A stretch of DNA of 64,000 bases, taken from assembly GCA_963848495.1 (NCBI GenBank), contig CAWKDV010000002.1, positions 62,001 through 126,000 on the forward strand, in the 5' to 3' direction. The notes beneath the pieces are model-generated. The model did no database searches. It worked only from the letters and a program-made list of their open reading frames with translations, and had not been told where the DNA came from. Below are positions 18,083-26,178 of the stretch, in pieces; positions within the stretch are counted from its first letter, which is position 1, and each line of letters opens with the position of its first letter. Made by a program: the position numbers and the translations under genes. This DNA comes from JAICJR01 sp963848495 (GTDB taxonomy: Bacteria > Actinomycetota > Thermoleophilia > Solirubrobacterales > Thermoleophilaceae).

Positions 18083-18541
18083 ATGTCCTACATCGCCGAC
18101 GAAGCCAGGCAGGAGATGCTCGACACGCTCGGCGACGCGATCGATGACATCGCCGTCGCGCTGGCGGCGCTGGGCGAGGCTTACGAGCAGCTCACCTCCG
18201 TTCCCGCCGACCGGCTCGAGGAGGAGCTGTTCGGCCCGGTCCAGGCCGCGTACGGCCGCGCGCAGCGGACCCACAGCGGCTTCGCCCAGCGGCACCGGCT
18301 GCCGGTGCGCAAGTTCGCTCCCGCAGCCCAGGGCCTGCCGTCGACCGGTATCAGGGGATTCATCGACAACGCCGTCGCCGCGGTCGAGGAAGCCGACGCC
18401 GAGCTCTCCGAGCTCCAGGACTCGATGATGCCGGTCGAGGTCGGCGACCCCGAGCTCCGTGCCGGGCTCGCCGAGGTGCGCGAGCTGCTCGGCGAGGTTC
18501 CCGGCCGGGCGCGCGAGTTCACCCGCACGCTCGGGCGCTGA
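18083..18541 (+). CDS. helical protein of unknown function in ECF sigma operon
   Basis: A 152-residue soluble protein of predicted long helices (DTLGDAIDDIAVALAALGEAYEQL, FIDNAVAAVEEADAELSELQ, ELRAGLAEVRELLGEV). I do not recognise a family. It starts 4 nt after the anti-sigma stop and its codon use matches its neighbours, so it is probably in the sigma operon. It might be a regulator or partner of the sigma system, but nothing in the sequence shows this. Confidence 0.75.
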   Translation: MSYIADEARQEMLDTLGDAIDDIAVALAALGEAYEQLTSVPADRLEEELFGPVQAAYGRAQRTHSGFAQRHRLPVRKFAPAAQGLPSTGIRGFIDNAVAAVEEADAELSELQDSMMPVEVGDPELRAGLAEVRELLGEVPGRAREFTRTLGR

Positions 18542-18580
18542 TTAACACGCGTTAACACTCCGAAAGTGAGGATCCCCGCA

Positions 18581-19033
18581 ATGGCGAAGGACGCATCGCA
18601 GGCCCTCGGCGCGCCGGAGCTCGCCGGGACGATGGTGAACCCCAGCGGCTACGCGAAGAAGGCGACCGTCCATGCGGCGGGCCGCGTCGTCGGCGGCCTG
18701 GCGGGTCACGTGGCTGCGAGCGCGGCGGTGGGCTCGGAGACGCAGGGGGCGGCGGATCTGCCGGACTTCGGGCGAGTCGGCTACCTGGCGGTGAGCGAGT
18801 CCGGGATCGCGCTCGTGAAGACGAAGACGGGCGCCTTCAAGATGAGCATCACCGACGAGGTGCTCGCCCGGGCGCCGCGCACGGAGGTGGTGTCGAGCGA
18901 GCTGGACGAGGGGAAGCTGCTCTCGCACCTGCGGATCGGCTTCTCGAACGGCGTCGCCTGGGAGTTCGACATCCCGCGCAACGACAAGAAGACGGCGGAG
19001 GGCGTGGTCGCCAGGCTCAGCGGAGCTGCCTGA
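18581..19033 (+). CDS. conserved-looking protein of unknown function
   Basis: The 150-residue product has a Gly/Ala-rich stretch near the N-terminus (AAGRVVGGLAGHVAASAAVG) that could be a weak membrane-associating helix. A beta-rich C-terminal half follows (VGYLAVSESGIALVKTKTG, HLRIGFSNGVAWEFDIP), resembling a PH-like or bacterial membrane-associated domain; this is only an impression. ATG 18581 follows a GAGGAT site; GTG 18566 is an alternative. It overlaps the converging epoxide hydrolase gene by 17 nt. It probably belongs to the ECF sigma transcript. Confidence 0.7.
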   Translation: MAKDASQALGAPELAGTMVNPSGYAKKATVHAAGRVVGGLAGHVAASAAVGSETQGAADLPDFGRVGYLAVSESGIALVKTKTGAFKMSITDEVLARAPRTEVVSSELDEGKLLSHLRIGFSNGVAWEFDIPRNDKKTAEGVVARLSGAA

Positions 19034-20207
19034 ACGCCGCGCGCACCTCGCCGGCGAACAGCTCGGGCTCCTCCCAGGCGGCGAAGTGCCCGCCCCTGTC
19101 GACCTTGTTGAAGTAGGTGAGGCTGGGGTAGGCCTGCTCGACCCAGCTGCGCGGGGTCGCGACGATCTCGCCGGGGAACGTGGTGAATCCGACCGGGATC
19201 GTGACGGGCGGAGGAGCCTGCCCGGCCGCACGAGCGGTTGCCTGTCCGCTCTCCCAGTACGAGCGGGCGGCCGAGGCGCCGGTGCCGGTCAGCCAGTAGA
19301 GCGTGATGTTGTCGAGGATGTTGTCTCGGGTGAGGTTGCCCGAGGGCTTGCCGTCGACAAAGGCGCCGGCGATCTTGTAGTAGCTGTCCGTATCGTGGTC
19401 GAGCATCCACGCCGCGAGGGCAACCGGTGAGTCCAGCAGGGCGTAGCCGATCGTCTGCGGCCGGGTTGCCTGCTCGATGAAGTAGCCGAAGCCGGTCGCC
19501 CTGAACGCCGCCCCCGCCGCGGCGGCCGCCCTCTCCTCCTCGGTCTCCTGCGGGAAGGAGCCGCCCGCCAGCCCCGGCACGAACAGATTCGTGTGTATGC
19601 CGATCAGCCCCTCCGGCGCCTGGCGGCCCATCGCGTCGGTGACGGCGGCGCCGACGTCGCCGCCCTGGGCGACGTAGCGGGTGTAGCCGAGGCGGTGCAT
19701 CAGCTCCGGCCAGGCCTGCGCGACGCGACCGGCGTACCAGCCGAGCTCAGCCGGCTCCCCGGAAAAGCCGTAGCCGGGAACGGACGGCAGCACCAGGTCG
19801 AACGCGTCCTCGGCGCTGCCGCCGTGCGCGGTCGGGTCGGTGAGCGGGCCCACGGTCTCGAGCAGCTCGATCACCGAGCCGGGCCAGCCGTGCGTCATGA
19901 TCAGCGGCAGGGCGTCCTCGTGGGCCGACCGCACGTGGATGAAGTGGATGTCCACGCCGTCGATCTCGGTCGTGAACTGCGGCAGCGCGTTCAGCCTCGC
20001 CTCACATGCGCGCCAGTCGTGCTCCGTCGACCAGTAGCGGGCGAGTGCCTTGATCGTGGCCAGCTGCACGCCCTGCGAGCGATCGGCGACCAGCTCGCTC
20101 GAGGGCAGGCGCGTCGCGGCGATCCGGCGCCGCAGATCAGCAATTTGGTCCTCGGGAACCTCGATCCGGAACGGGTGGATTGCTGTGGCTTCGGCCGTGA
20201 CGGACAT
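19017..20207 (-). CDS. epoxide hydrolase (EHN-type alpha/beta hydrolase)
   Basis: The 396-residue enzyme begins with the epoxide-hydrolase N-terminal domain (HPFRIEVPEDQIADLRRRIA, then WRACEARLNAL). The core follows: oxyanion motif HGWPGS (106-111), SVPGYGFSG, the nucleophile elbow QGGDVGAAV with Asp184, and the catalytic His in RGGHFAAWEEPE. It should add water to an epoxide through an alkyl-enzyme ester. ATG 20207 is chosen over 20237 because family members begin close to this point. It is monocistronic and faces no clear pathway partner. Confidence 0.93.
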   Translation of the reverse strand: MSVTAEATAIHPFRIEVPEDQIADLRRRIAATRLPSSELVADRSQGVQLATIKALARYWSTEHDWRACEARLNALPQFTTEIDGVDIHFIHVRSAHEDALPLIMTHGWPGSVIELLETVGPLTDPTAHGGSAEDAFDLVLPSVPGYGFSGEPAELGWYAGRVAQAWPELMHRLGYTRYVAQGGDVGAAVTDAMGRQAPEGLIGIHTNLFVPGLAGGSFPQETEEERAAAAAGAAFRATGFGYFIEQATRPQTIGYALLDSPVALAAWMLDHDTDSYYKIAGAFVDGKPSGNLTRDNILDNITLYWLTGTGASAARSYWESGQATARAAGQAPPPVTIPVGFTTFPGEIVATPRSWVEQAYPSLTYFNKVDRGGHFAAWEEPELFAGEVRAAFRQLR

Positions 20208-20300
20208 GGCGGGGGCTCCTCGGTTCGCTGACGGCACGAAGCGTCGTCGTACCGTCCGCTCGTCGCGCCAGTGAACTCACTGGCCTGGTCCCGGGTCTGC

Positions 20301-21743
20301 TTACCCGGCCGCGCCAGTCGTCCGCCCGTGGCGGGCGAAGAAGTCGGCCTCGGCCTGCCCGAGCGGCGTCGCGGGCGCGTCGCCGTGCAGGTACTCGGCG
20401 GCGATCGCTCCCCAGTCGGCGCCCGCCCGCAGCTGCGTCAGCACCACCGCGACGATGCCGTGCATCCGCCGGATCAGCATCGATTCCGGCGGCAGCGTGA
20501 ACTGGTTGACCTGCATCCTCATCGCGGCTCGCTCCTCGTCGTCGGGGCGATCGCGGGTCCGCCCCCGGCCGCTGCTCTCGGGCGAGAAGCGGCGCTGTCC
20601 CGGCACGGCGTACCACTTGATCGCCATGCGCATCAGGCCGAGCGCGAAGTCGGCGTCCACCGCGTCGGCCCGGCCGGCCGGCAGGTATCCGGCCGTGACG
20701 AGCGCGGCCTTCAGGGCCTCGGCGTCCCTCTCGCGCACGGCGAGCGCGATGGCTCGCTCGGCGCTCACGCGGGCGGCGTCGACGTCGCGCAGCAGGCCGT
20801 AGTCGAGGAAGCAGACGCGGCCGTCGGGGCAGAGCAGGTAATTGCCGGGATGGGGGTCGCCGAGGGCGATCCGATCGCGGTAGAGGAGGCCGAAGTAGAG
20901 CCGGAAGACGATCTCGGCGTAGCGGTCGCGCTCCGCCTCGCCGGCCTGCCGCACGGCGTCGAAGCGCTCCCCCTCGACGTACTCGGACACCAGCACGCGC
21001 CGGGTCGAGAGGGCGGTATGCACGCGGGGCACGCGGACGAACGGGTGTCCCCGCATCAGCCGCTCGATGCGGCGCTGGCTCTGGGCCTCGAGCTCGTAGT
21101 CGAGCTCCTCCCCGATCCGCTCGCGCATCTCGGCGGCCATCGCCTTGACGTCCAATCCCGGGGCGAGCCGCTTGACCAGCGGCAGGAGCAGCATGGCGTT
21201 GCGCAGGTCCGTGTCCACCGCCTCCGCCACCCCGGGGTACTGGATCTTCACGGCCACGTCCTCCCCGTCCAGCGTCGTGGCGCGATGCACCTGGCCGATC
21301 GAGGCGGCGGCGAACGCCCGCTCCTCGAACTCCCGGAACACGCGCTGGACGGGCTCGCCGTACTCCTGCCGCATCAGCTTCTCGAGGTCCGCGAACGGCA
21401 CCGGCGGGACGCTGTCGCGCAGCGAGGAGAGGCTGCGCTGCAGCTCCTCCCGCTCGTCCTCGGGAAGGCCGTCGAACTCCACCATCGAGATCAACTGGCC
21501 CACCTTCATCGCCGCGCCGCGCATCTGGGCAAGCTGGTCGACGAGCTGCCGGACGAGCGCCGCCGTCCGCTCGCTCTGGGCTGCGGCGGCCTTCTCAGGC
21601 GTCCGGACCCGGTTGGCCGTGCGCGTCCCGGCCCAGCGCAGTCCCTGCCCGGTGACCAGCCGGCCGACCCGCGCGGTCCTAGCCAGCCGCCCGGCGGGCA
21701 GCTTGCCTGCCTCTGGTTGTGGTTCGTCGTCCGGCAGGCTCAC
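20301..21743 (-). CDS. ABC1/AarF/UbiB-family atypical kinase
   Basis: The 480-residue protein carries ABC1-family motifs: KxGQ in GAAMKVGQLISM, the A-rich loop AFAAASIGQVHRA, VAVKIQYPG, GDPHPGNYLL and a DYG metal loop (FLDYGLL). Family members are ATP-binding kinase-like proteins linked to quinone or lipid metabolism; bacterial substrates are mostly unknown. GTG 21743 is chosen because the frame upstream would extend into the metallo-hydrolase gene. That gene ends 18 nt upstream on the same strand, so the two may be co-transcribed. The C-terminal extension is variable. Confidence 0.9.
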   Translation of the reverse strand: MSLPDDEPQPEAGKLPAGRLARTARVGRLVTGQGLRWAGTRTANRVRTPEKAAAAQSERTAALVRQLVDQLAQMRGAAMKVGQLISMVEFDGLPEDEREELQRSLSSLRDSVPPVPFADLEKLMRQEYGEPVQRVFREFEERAFAAASIGQVHRATTLDGEDVAVKIQYPGVAEAVDTDLRNAMLLLPLVKRLAPGLDVKAMAAEMRERIGEELDYELEAQSQRRIERLMRGHPFVRVPRVHTALSTRRVLVSEYVEGERFDAVRQAGEAERDRYAEIVFRLYFGLLYRDRIALGDPHPGNYLLCPDGRVCFLDYGLLRDVDAARVSAERAIALAVRERDAEALKAALVTAGYLPAGRADAVDADFALGLMRMAIKWYAVPGQRRFSPESSGRGRTRDRPDDEERAAMRMQVNQFTLPPESMLIRRMHGIVAVVLTQLRAGADWGAIAAEYLHGDAPATPLGQAEADFFARHGRTTGAAG

Positions 21744-21760
21744 CGATCGAGCGTAGTCGC

Positions 21761-22639
21761 TCAGCTCCGCGCGACGAGGCTGTCCAGGTTCGCCTGGTGG
21801 ACCGCCTCGTAGGGCGCGAAGTAGTGCAGCGAGCCGGTGGCGAGGGATTCCCCGATCAGCTCGCGGAGCGGTCGCTCGCACAGGGCGGGCTCGTTTGCGC
21901 AGCGCAGGAGCGTGCGGAGGTACTTCTCGGTTGCGTCGATCAGCCCGGGCGGGTAGCCACCAGAGCCGATCACATCAGGGTCGCCATGGTTGGGCAGAAT
22001 CCGAGCCGGGCCGAGCGCGCGCAGCGCCTCCAGGTTGGCGAGATGGGTCTCGAGCTTCTGCGGGTCGGCGACGTAGGTGACGGTGTCCTCCATCGTGTCG
22101 CCGCAGAGAAGCAAGCGCTGGCCAGGCAGCCACGCCACCGTCGCGTCGTCGCTGTGGATGTCGGTGTGGATCAGCTCGACCTCCGTGTCGGCGACCGTAA
22201 GGGACATGCGGTCGCTGAACACCCGTGTGGGCAGCACGAGCGGGTCGATCCCCGGCGGCCCCGCGAGTGTGCCCTGCTCGATCTCGGCCCTCTTCGAGCT
22301 GAGCTGCTCCGCCGTGCGCTCGCAGCCGATCACCTCGCAGTCGGCGAAGGCCGCCGTGCCCGCCACATGATCGAGGTGGCAGTGGCTGAGGACAACGGTG
22401 AAGCTCGCCACGCCCAGGTCCTCGAGGGTCGTGCGAATCGACCGTGCGTGCTCGACCGACACGTGGGTGTCGTAGACAACGGCCTGGCCGCCGTCCACGA
22501 TCGCGTAGCTGGCGATACCGAGGGACAGGGCCCCCTCGTCCACCCAGTTGCGCTCGGGCGCGTAGCGGTAGCCCTCCACGCGCCCGTCGTAGAACGCGAG
22601 GACGTTCTCCGCCGGGCGCAGTACCCGCATCTGGGTCAT
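21761..22639 (-). CDS. metallo-beta-lactamase-fold hydrolase
   Basis: A 292-residue MBL-fold protein. The metal motif is SHCHLDHVAGT (HxHxDH, first His in HCH), preceded by VVYDTHVSVEH and followed by IHTDIHSDDATVAWLPGQRLLLCGDTMEDTV, which gives the remaining His/Asp ligands. It probably hydrolyses an ester, thioester or lactone in the cytoplasm; the substrate is unknown. It may be co-transcribed with the ABC1 kinase gene downstream. Its upstream region is shared with the divergent GGDEF-EAL gene and contains a 7-bp dyad. Confidence 0.9.
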   Translation of the reverse strand: MTQMRVLRPAENVLAFYDGRVEGYRYAPERNWVDEGALSLGIASYAIVDGGQAVVYDTHVSVEHARSIRTTLEDLGVASFTVVLSHCHLDHVAGTAAFADCEVIGCERTAEQLSSKRAEIEQGTLAGPPGIDPLVLPTRVFSDRMSLTVADTEVELIHTDIHSDDATVAWLPGQRLLLCGDTMEDTVTYVADPQKLETHLANLEALRALGPARILPNHGDPDVIGSGGYPPGLIDATEKYLRTLLRCANEPALCERPLRELIGESLATGSLHYFAPYEAVHQANLDSLVARS

Positions 22640-22711
22640 CGGGCTGAGGCTACTCGGGCCGGCTGGTCGGCAGCGCGGGCCGCTCGCTCACCGCCTGACC
22701 GACGGGACTAC

Positions 22712-22740
22712 GTACGGAGCACGGTCGGCCTGATCCGTAC
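22712..22740. promoter_or_regulatory. 7-bp inverted repeat in divergent promoter region
   Basis: GTACGGA (22712-22718) and TCCGTAC (22734-22740) are separated by 15 nt in the 191-bp gap between the MBL-fold and GGDEF-EAL genes. The spacing of half-sites by about two helical turns fits a dimeric repressor, but no partner is evident. Confidence 0.3.
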
Positions 22741-22830
22741 CAGGGTGCGCCTGTCTGCGGGAAGCAGCCGATGACTCGCGCGGATTCTGAGCTTGACTAT
22801 TCAGATTGAGTCGTCCGCCGGGGAGGTGGG

Positions 22831-24945
22831 ATGCGAAGGCGTGATCTGGCCCTGCTGGTGCTGTTCTGCGCCTACGTCGGCGCGGTCCGCCTGGGCGAGA
22901 CGGTCCTCAAGATCGACAACGTCTCGCCGGTCTGGCCGGCATCGGGCATCGCGGTTGTCGGCCTGCTGCTGCTGGGCTGGCGCGCCCTGCCCGTGGTCTA
23001 CCTGGCGGAACTCACGGCGAACTGGATCGATCCGCACGGGGTGAGCCTGCCGGTCGTGCTGTTCACGGCGGGGGCCAACGTGGTCGAGCCGGTGATCGTC
23101 GTGTGGTTGCTGCGCCGGTTCGATTTCGACCTCTCCCTCACGCGCTGGCGCGACGTCGTCACACTGGCGCTCGCGTCGGTCGCCGGCGCGGTGGTCGGCG
23201 CGACGATCGGGGTGAGCGCGCTCGCAATCGGCGACGCCACCCATAACGCCGGTCTCGCCTGGCGATCGTGGGCGCCGGCCGACATCGTGGGCGACATCGC
23301 AGTGGTCGCCTTCGTGGGCGTGTGGCGTGTCCCTCCCAACTGGCGTCTGCGCCGGACCGAGTGGACGGTCGGGCTCGCGCTGCTCGTCCTCACGTCGGTC
23401 GCCGCCTTCAGCCAGGACGTGGAGATGCTCTACCTGCTGTTCCCGTTCCTGCTCTGGGCGCCGATGCGCTTCGGCCGCCACGGCGCCACGGCGGTGTCGC
23501 TGGTCCTCGCCGTGGCCTCGATCGCCGAGACCGCCGGCGGCGCGGGCCCCTTCGCCAGGAACGACAAGGTGGCCGGGCTCGTCTCGCTGCAGGTGTTCCT
23601 GGCCATCCTGATCCTCACCGAGCTGACCTTCGCGGCGTTGCGCCACGAGCGCGGCAGCACCAGCGCCGCCCTGCGCCACCGCGCGCTCTACGACGACCTC
23701 ACCGACCTTCCGAACCGGACGCTCCTGGTCGACCGCATCCGCCAGGCCGCCGGCTCGGCGTCTCGTCGTGGCACGCCGCTCGCGGTGCTGTTCGTCGATC
23801 TCGATCGCTTCAAGCTTGTGAACGACGGCCTTGGCCCGCAGGCGGGCGATGACGTGCTGCGCCTGCTTGCCGAGCGCTTCAACGAGGGCCTTCCGGCCGG
23901 CGACACGCTCGGGCGCTTCGGCGGCGACCAGTTCGTGCTCGTCCGCGACGACTGCGGCCTGCGCGAGGCGGTGGCCGCGGCCGAGCAGGTCAGCGGGCTG
24001 CTGGGCCTGCCCGTCGAGGTCGGCGGCGACGAGGTCTTCATCATTGCCAGCATCGGAATCGCACACGGGAACGGGGACGAGGCGCCGGAGGATCTGCTGC
24101 GTGACGCCAGCGCCGCCATGGCGCGTGCCAAGCATCGCGGCGGTGACCGCTTCGAGGTGCACGACGCCCATGCCCGCGCCCAGGTCCATGCACGGCTGTC
24201 CACCGAGACGGCGCTGCGACGGGCGATCGAGAGCTCGCAGCTGCGCCTGCACTACCAGCCGATCGTGTCCACGGCCGACGGCCGCATCCATGCCTTCGAG
24301 GCCCTCGTGCGCTGGCAGCATCCAAGGCGGGGGCTGCTCGCCCCGGCCCACTTCGTCCCGCTGGCGGAGGAGACCGGCCTGATAGTCCCGATCGGCGCCT
24401 GGGTGCTCGAGGAGGCCTGCCGCCAGCTCGGCTCGTGGCCGGACTCGATAGGCGTCTCGGTGAACTTCTCCCCGGTCCAGGTGGAACGCGGCGGCCTGCT
24501 CACCGGGCTCGCGTCGGTGCTCGACGAGACGGGCTGCGACCCCGGCCGGGTGATCGTGGAGATCACCGAGTCGGCACTCCAACGCGACGTCGTGCCCGCG
24601 CTCAAGGCGGCGCGCGAGCTCGGCGTGCGCATCGCGCTCGACGACTTCGGTGTCGGCTACGCCTCGCTCGGCGACATCCAGCGCTTTCCGCTCGACATGG
24701 TCAAGCTCGACCGCAGCTTCATGGCAGAGCTCCGCCCGGGCTCGCGCGGCGAGGCGATCGTCGACGCGGTCGTGAGGATGGCGGGCGCGCTCGACCTACA
24801 GAGCGTGGCCGAGGGCGTCGAGACGCCGGAGCAGCTCGAGGCGGTGACGCGGCTCGGCTACGGCCTCGCCCAGGGATACCACCTGAGCCGGCCGATGGAC
24901 GCAGCGGCGGTCGAGCGGCTGCTGGTGAGCGAGCTGGCGCTGTAG
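22831..24945 (+). CDS. MASE1-type membrane protein with degenerate GGDEF and intact EAL domain
   Basis: Residues ~1-270 of this 704-residue protein form a MASE1-like membrane sensor (WPASGIAVVGLLLLGWRALP, AELTANWIDP). Next is a GGDEF domain (YDDLTDLPNRTLL, FVDLDRFKLVND) whose active motif near residue 364 reads GGDQF. The EAL domain keeps FEALVRW near 489, EITESAL, DDFGVGYASL, VKLDRSF and AEGVETPEQ. I expect cyclic-di-GMP hydrolysis rather than synthesis, with the GGDQF domain possibly acting as a GTP sensor. The ATG follows GGGGAGGTGG. Nearby processive GT2 synthases are plausible c-di-GMP-linked outputs, though no PilZ domain is seen. Confidence 0.92.
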   Translation: MRRRDLALLVLFCAYVGAVRLGETVLKIDNVSPVWPASGIAVVGLLLLGWRALPVVYLAELTANWIDPHGVSLPVVLFTAGANVVEPVIVVWLLRRFDFDLSLTRWRDVVTLALASVAGAVVGATIGVSALAIGDATHNAGLAWRSWAPADIVGDIAVVAFVGVWRVPPNWRLRRTEWTVGLALLVLTSVAAFSQDVEMLYLLFPFLLWAPMRFGRHGATAVSLVLAVASIAETAGGAGPFARNDKVAGLVSLQVFLAILILTELTFAALRHERGSTSAALRHRALYDDLTDLPNRTLLVDRIRQAAGSASRRGTPLAVLFVDLDRFKLVNDGLGPQAGDDVLRLLAERFNEGLPAGDTLGRFGGDQFVLVRDDCGLREAVAAAEQVSGLLGLPVEVGGDEVFIIASIGIAHGNGDEAPEDLLRDASAAMARAKHRGGDRFEVHDAHARAQVHARLSTETALRRAIESSQLRLHYQPIVSTADGRIHAFEALVRWQHPRRGLLAPAHFVPLAEETGLIVPIGAWVLEEACRQLGSWPDSIGVSVNFSPVQVERGGLLTGLASVLDETGCDPGRVIVEITESALQRDVVPALKAARELGVRIALDDFGVGYASLGDIQRFPLDMVKLDRSFMAELRPGSRGEAIVDAVVRMAGALDLQSVAEGVETPEQLEAVTRLGYGLAQGYHLSRPMDAAAVERLLVSELAL

Positions 24946-24980
24946 CGATTAGTTTCGGCGCCCCGCTCGGTCCTATTTGC

Positions 24981-26174
24981 ATGACGACCGAGCTCAACCC
25001 GCTGATGGTGGCCGCGCCCACGGGCATCGCCGAGGTGCAGGCAGCGGTGCAGGGCGCGCGCGAGGATGACCTGCCGGTGCTGGTCCGCTCGACCGGCCAC
25101 GGGACGCACGTGGACGGCGAGGGCGCGCTGCTGCTCGACACCTCGGGTCTCGGCGGGGTCGTGATCGATCCGGAGCGCCGCGTGGCGAGGGTGGGCGCGG
25201 GCGCGACCTGGGGCCAGGTGCTGGCGGCCGCCGAGCCGTTCGGTCTCGCGCCCCTGTCGGGGTCGTCGCCCACGGTGGGCGTGGTGGGCTTCACGCTCGG
25301 CGGCGGCGTGGGCTGGCTGTCGCGCAAGCACGGCTTCGCGGCCGACAGCCTGGTGCGCGCCGCCATCGTCAGCGCCGCCGGCGAGCTGGTGATCGCGGAC
25401 TCAGGTCGCGAGCCCGAGCTGTTCTGGGCGCTGCGCGGCGGCGGTGGCAGCCTCGGCGTGGTCACCGGGCTCGAGCTGCGCCTGTTCCCGCTGCGCGAGG
25501 TCTACGCCGGCACCTCCTACTTCGACGTCGAGCGTGCGCCGGACACGCTGGCGCGCTACGCCGACTGGATCGCGGACGCGCCGGACGAGCTGAGCACGGC
25601 CCTGCTGGTCACCTGCGTGGAGGACCGCCCGCTGCTGGCGATCCGAGCGATGTACGCCGGCCCGGCCGAGGAGGCCGAACGCCTGCTGGCCCCGCTGCGC
25701 GAGATCGCCGGCCCGGCGCTCGTCGAGGGTTTTGCATCCACCACCTACGCCGAGGCACGCATGGGCGGCACGCCGCCGGTGCACGTCGAGCTGCTGAACG
25801 GCCTGCCCGACGCTCTGATCGAGCCGCTGGTGGACGCTGTGAGCGAGGGGCGCGCGACGACCGTCGAGCTGCGCCACTGGGGCGGAGCGATGGCGCGCCC
25901 CGCGGCCGACGCCGGCCCGGTCGGCCACCGCGAGACGCCGCTGTCCGTGATCGCCGACGTGCGCGACCCGGAGCTGGCCGGCGAGCTCGAGCCGTGGGCC
26001 ACCGGCGGCTCGTTCCTGAACTTCCTCAAGGACACGACGAGGACCCGGACCGCCTACACCGCGGCCGACTGGCGGCGCCTGCGCGAGGTCAAGGCAAGCT
26101 GGGATCCGGACAACGTCTTCTCGCTGAACCACAGCATCCCGCCCGCCCGCGTGCGCGAGGCCCTGGCGGCTTGA
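24981..26174 (+). CDS. FAD-linked oxidase (BBE/PCMH type)
   Basis: The 397-residue protein matches the FAD_binding_4/BBE oxidases: VLVRSTGHGTHVDGEG, GGVVIDPERRVARVGAGATW, SPTVGVVGFTLGGGVGWLSR, LFWALRGGGGSLGVVTGLEL, and C-terminal WDPDNVFSLNHSIPP. The usual bicovalent His/Cys pair is not clear: the His is in STGHGTH but the Cys-containing motif is missing, so the flavin may be monocovalent or non-covalent. It oxidises an alcohol, sugar or similar substrate. ATG 24981 gives the normal family start; the frame also remains open upstream inside the EAL gene. Confidence 0.9.
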   Translation: MTTELNPLMVAAPTGIAEVQAAVQGAREDDLPVLVRSTGHGTHVDGEGALLLDTSGLGGVVIDPERRVARVGAGATWGQVLAAAEPFGLAPLSGSSPTVGVVGFTLGGGVGWLSRKHGFAADSLVRAAIVSAAGELVIADSGREPELFWALRGGGGSLGVVTGLELRLFPLREVYAGTSYFDVERAPDTLARYADWIADAPDELSTALLVTCVEDRPLLAIRAMYAGPAEEAERLLAPLREIAGPALVEGFASTTYAEARMGGTPPVHVELLNGLPDALIEPLVDAVSEGRATTVELRHWGGAMARPAADAGPVGHRETPLSVIADVRDPELAGELEPWATGGSFLNFLKDTTRTRTAYTAADWRRLREVKASWDPDNVFSLNHSIPPARVREALAA

Positions 26175-26178
26175 GGCG

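Noticed and set aside
22801..24582. 593-codon minus-strand frame opposite the GGDEF-EAL gene
   Set aside because: No recognisable domain; the plus strand has MASE1, GGDEF and EAL motifs in order.
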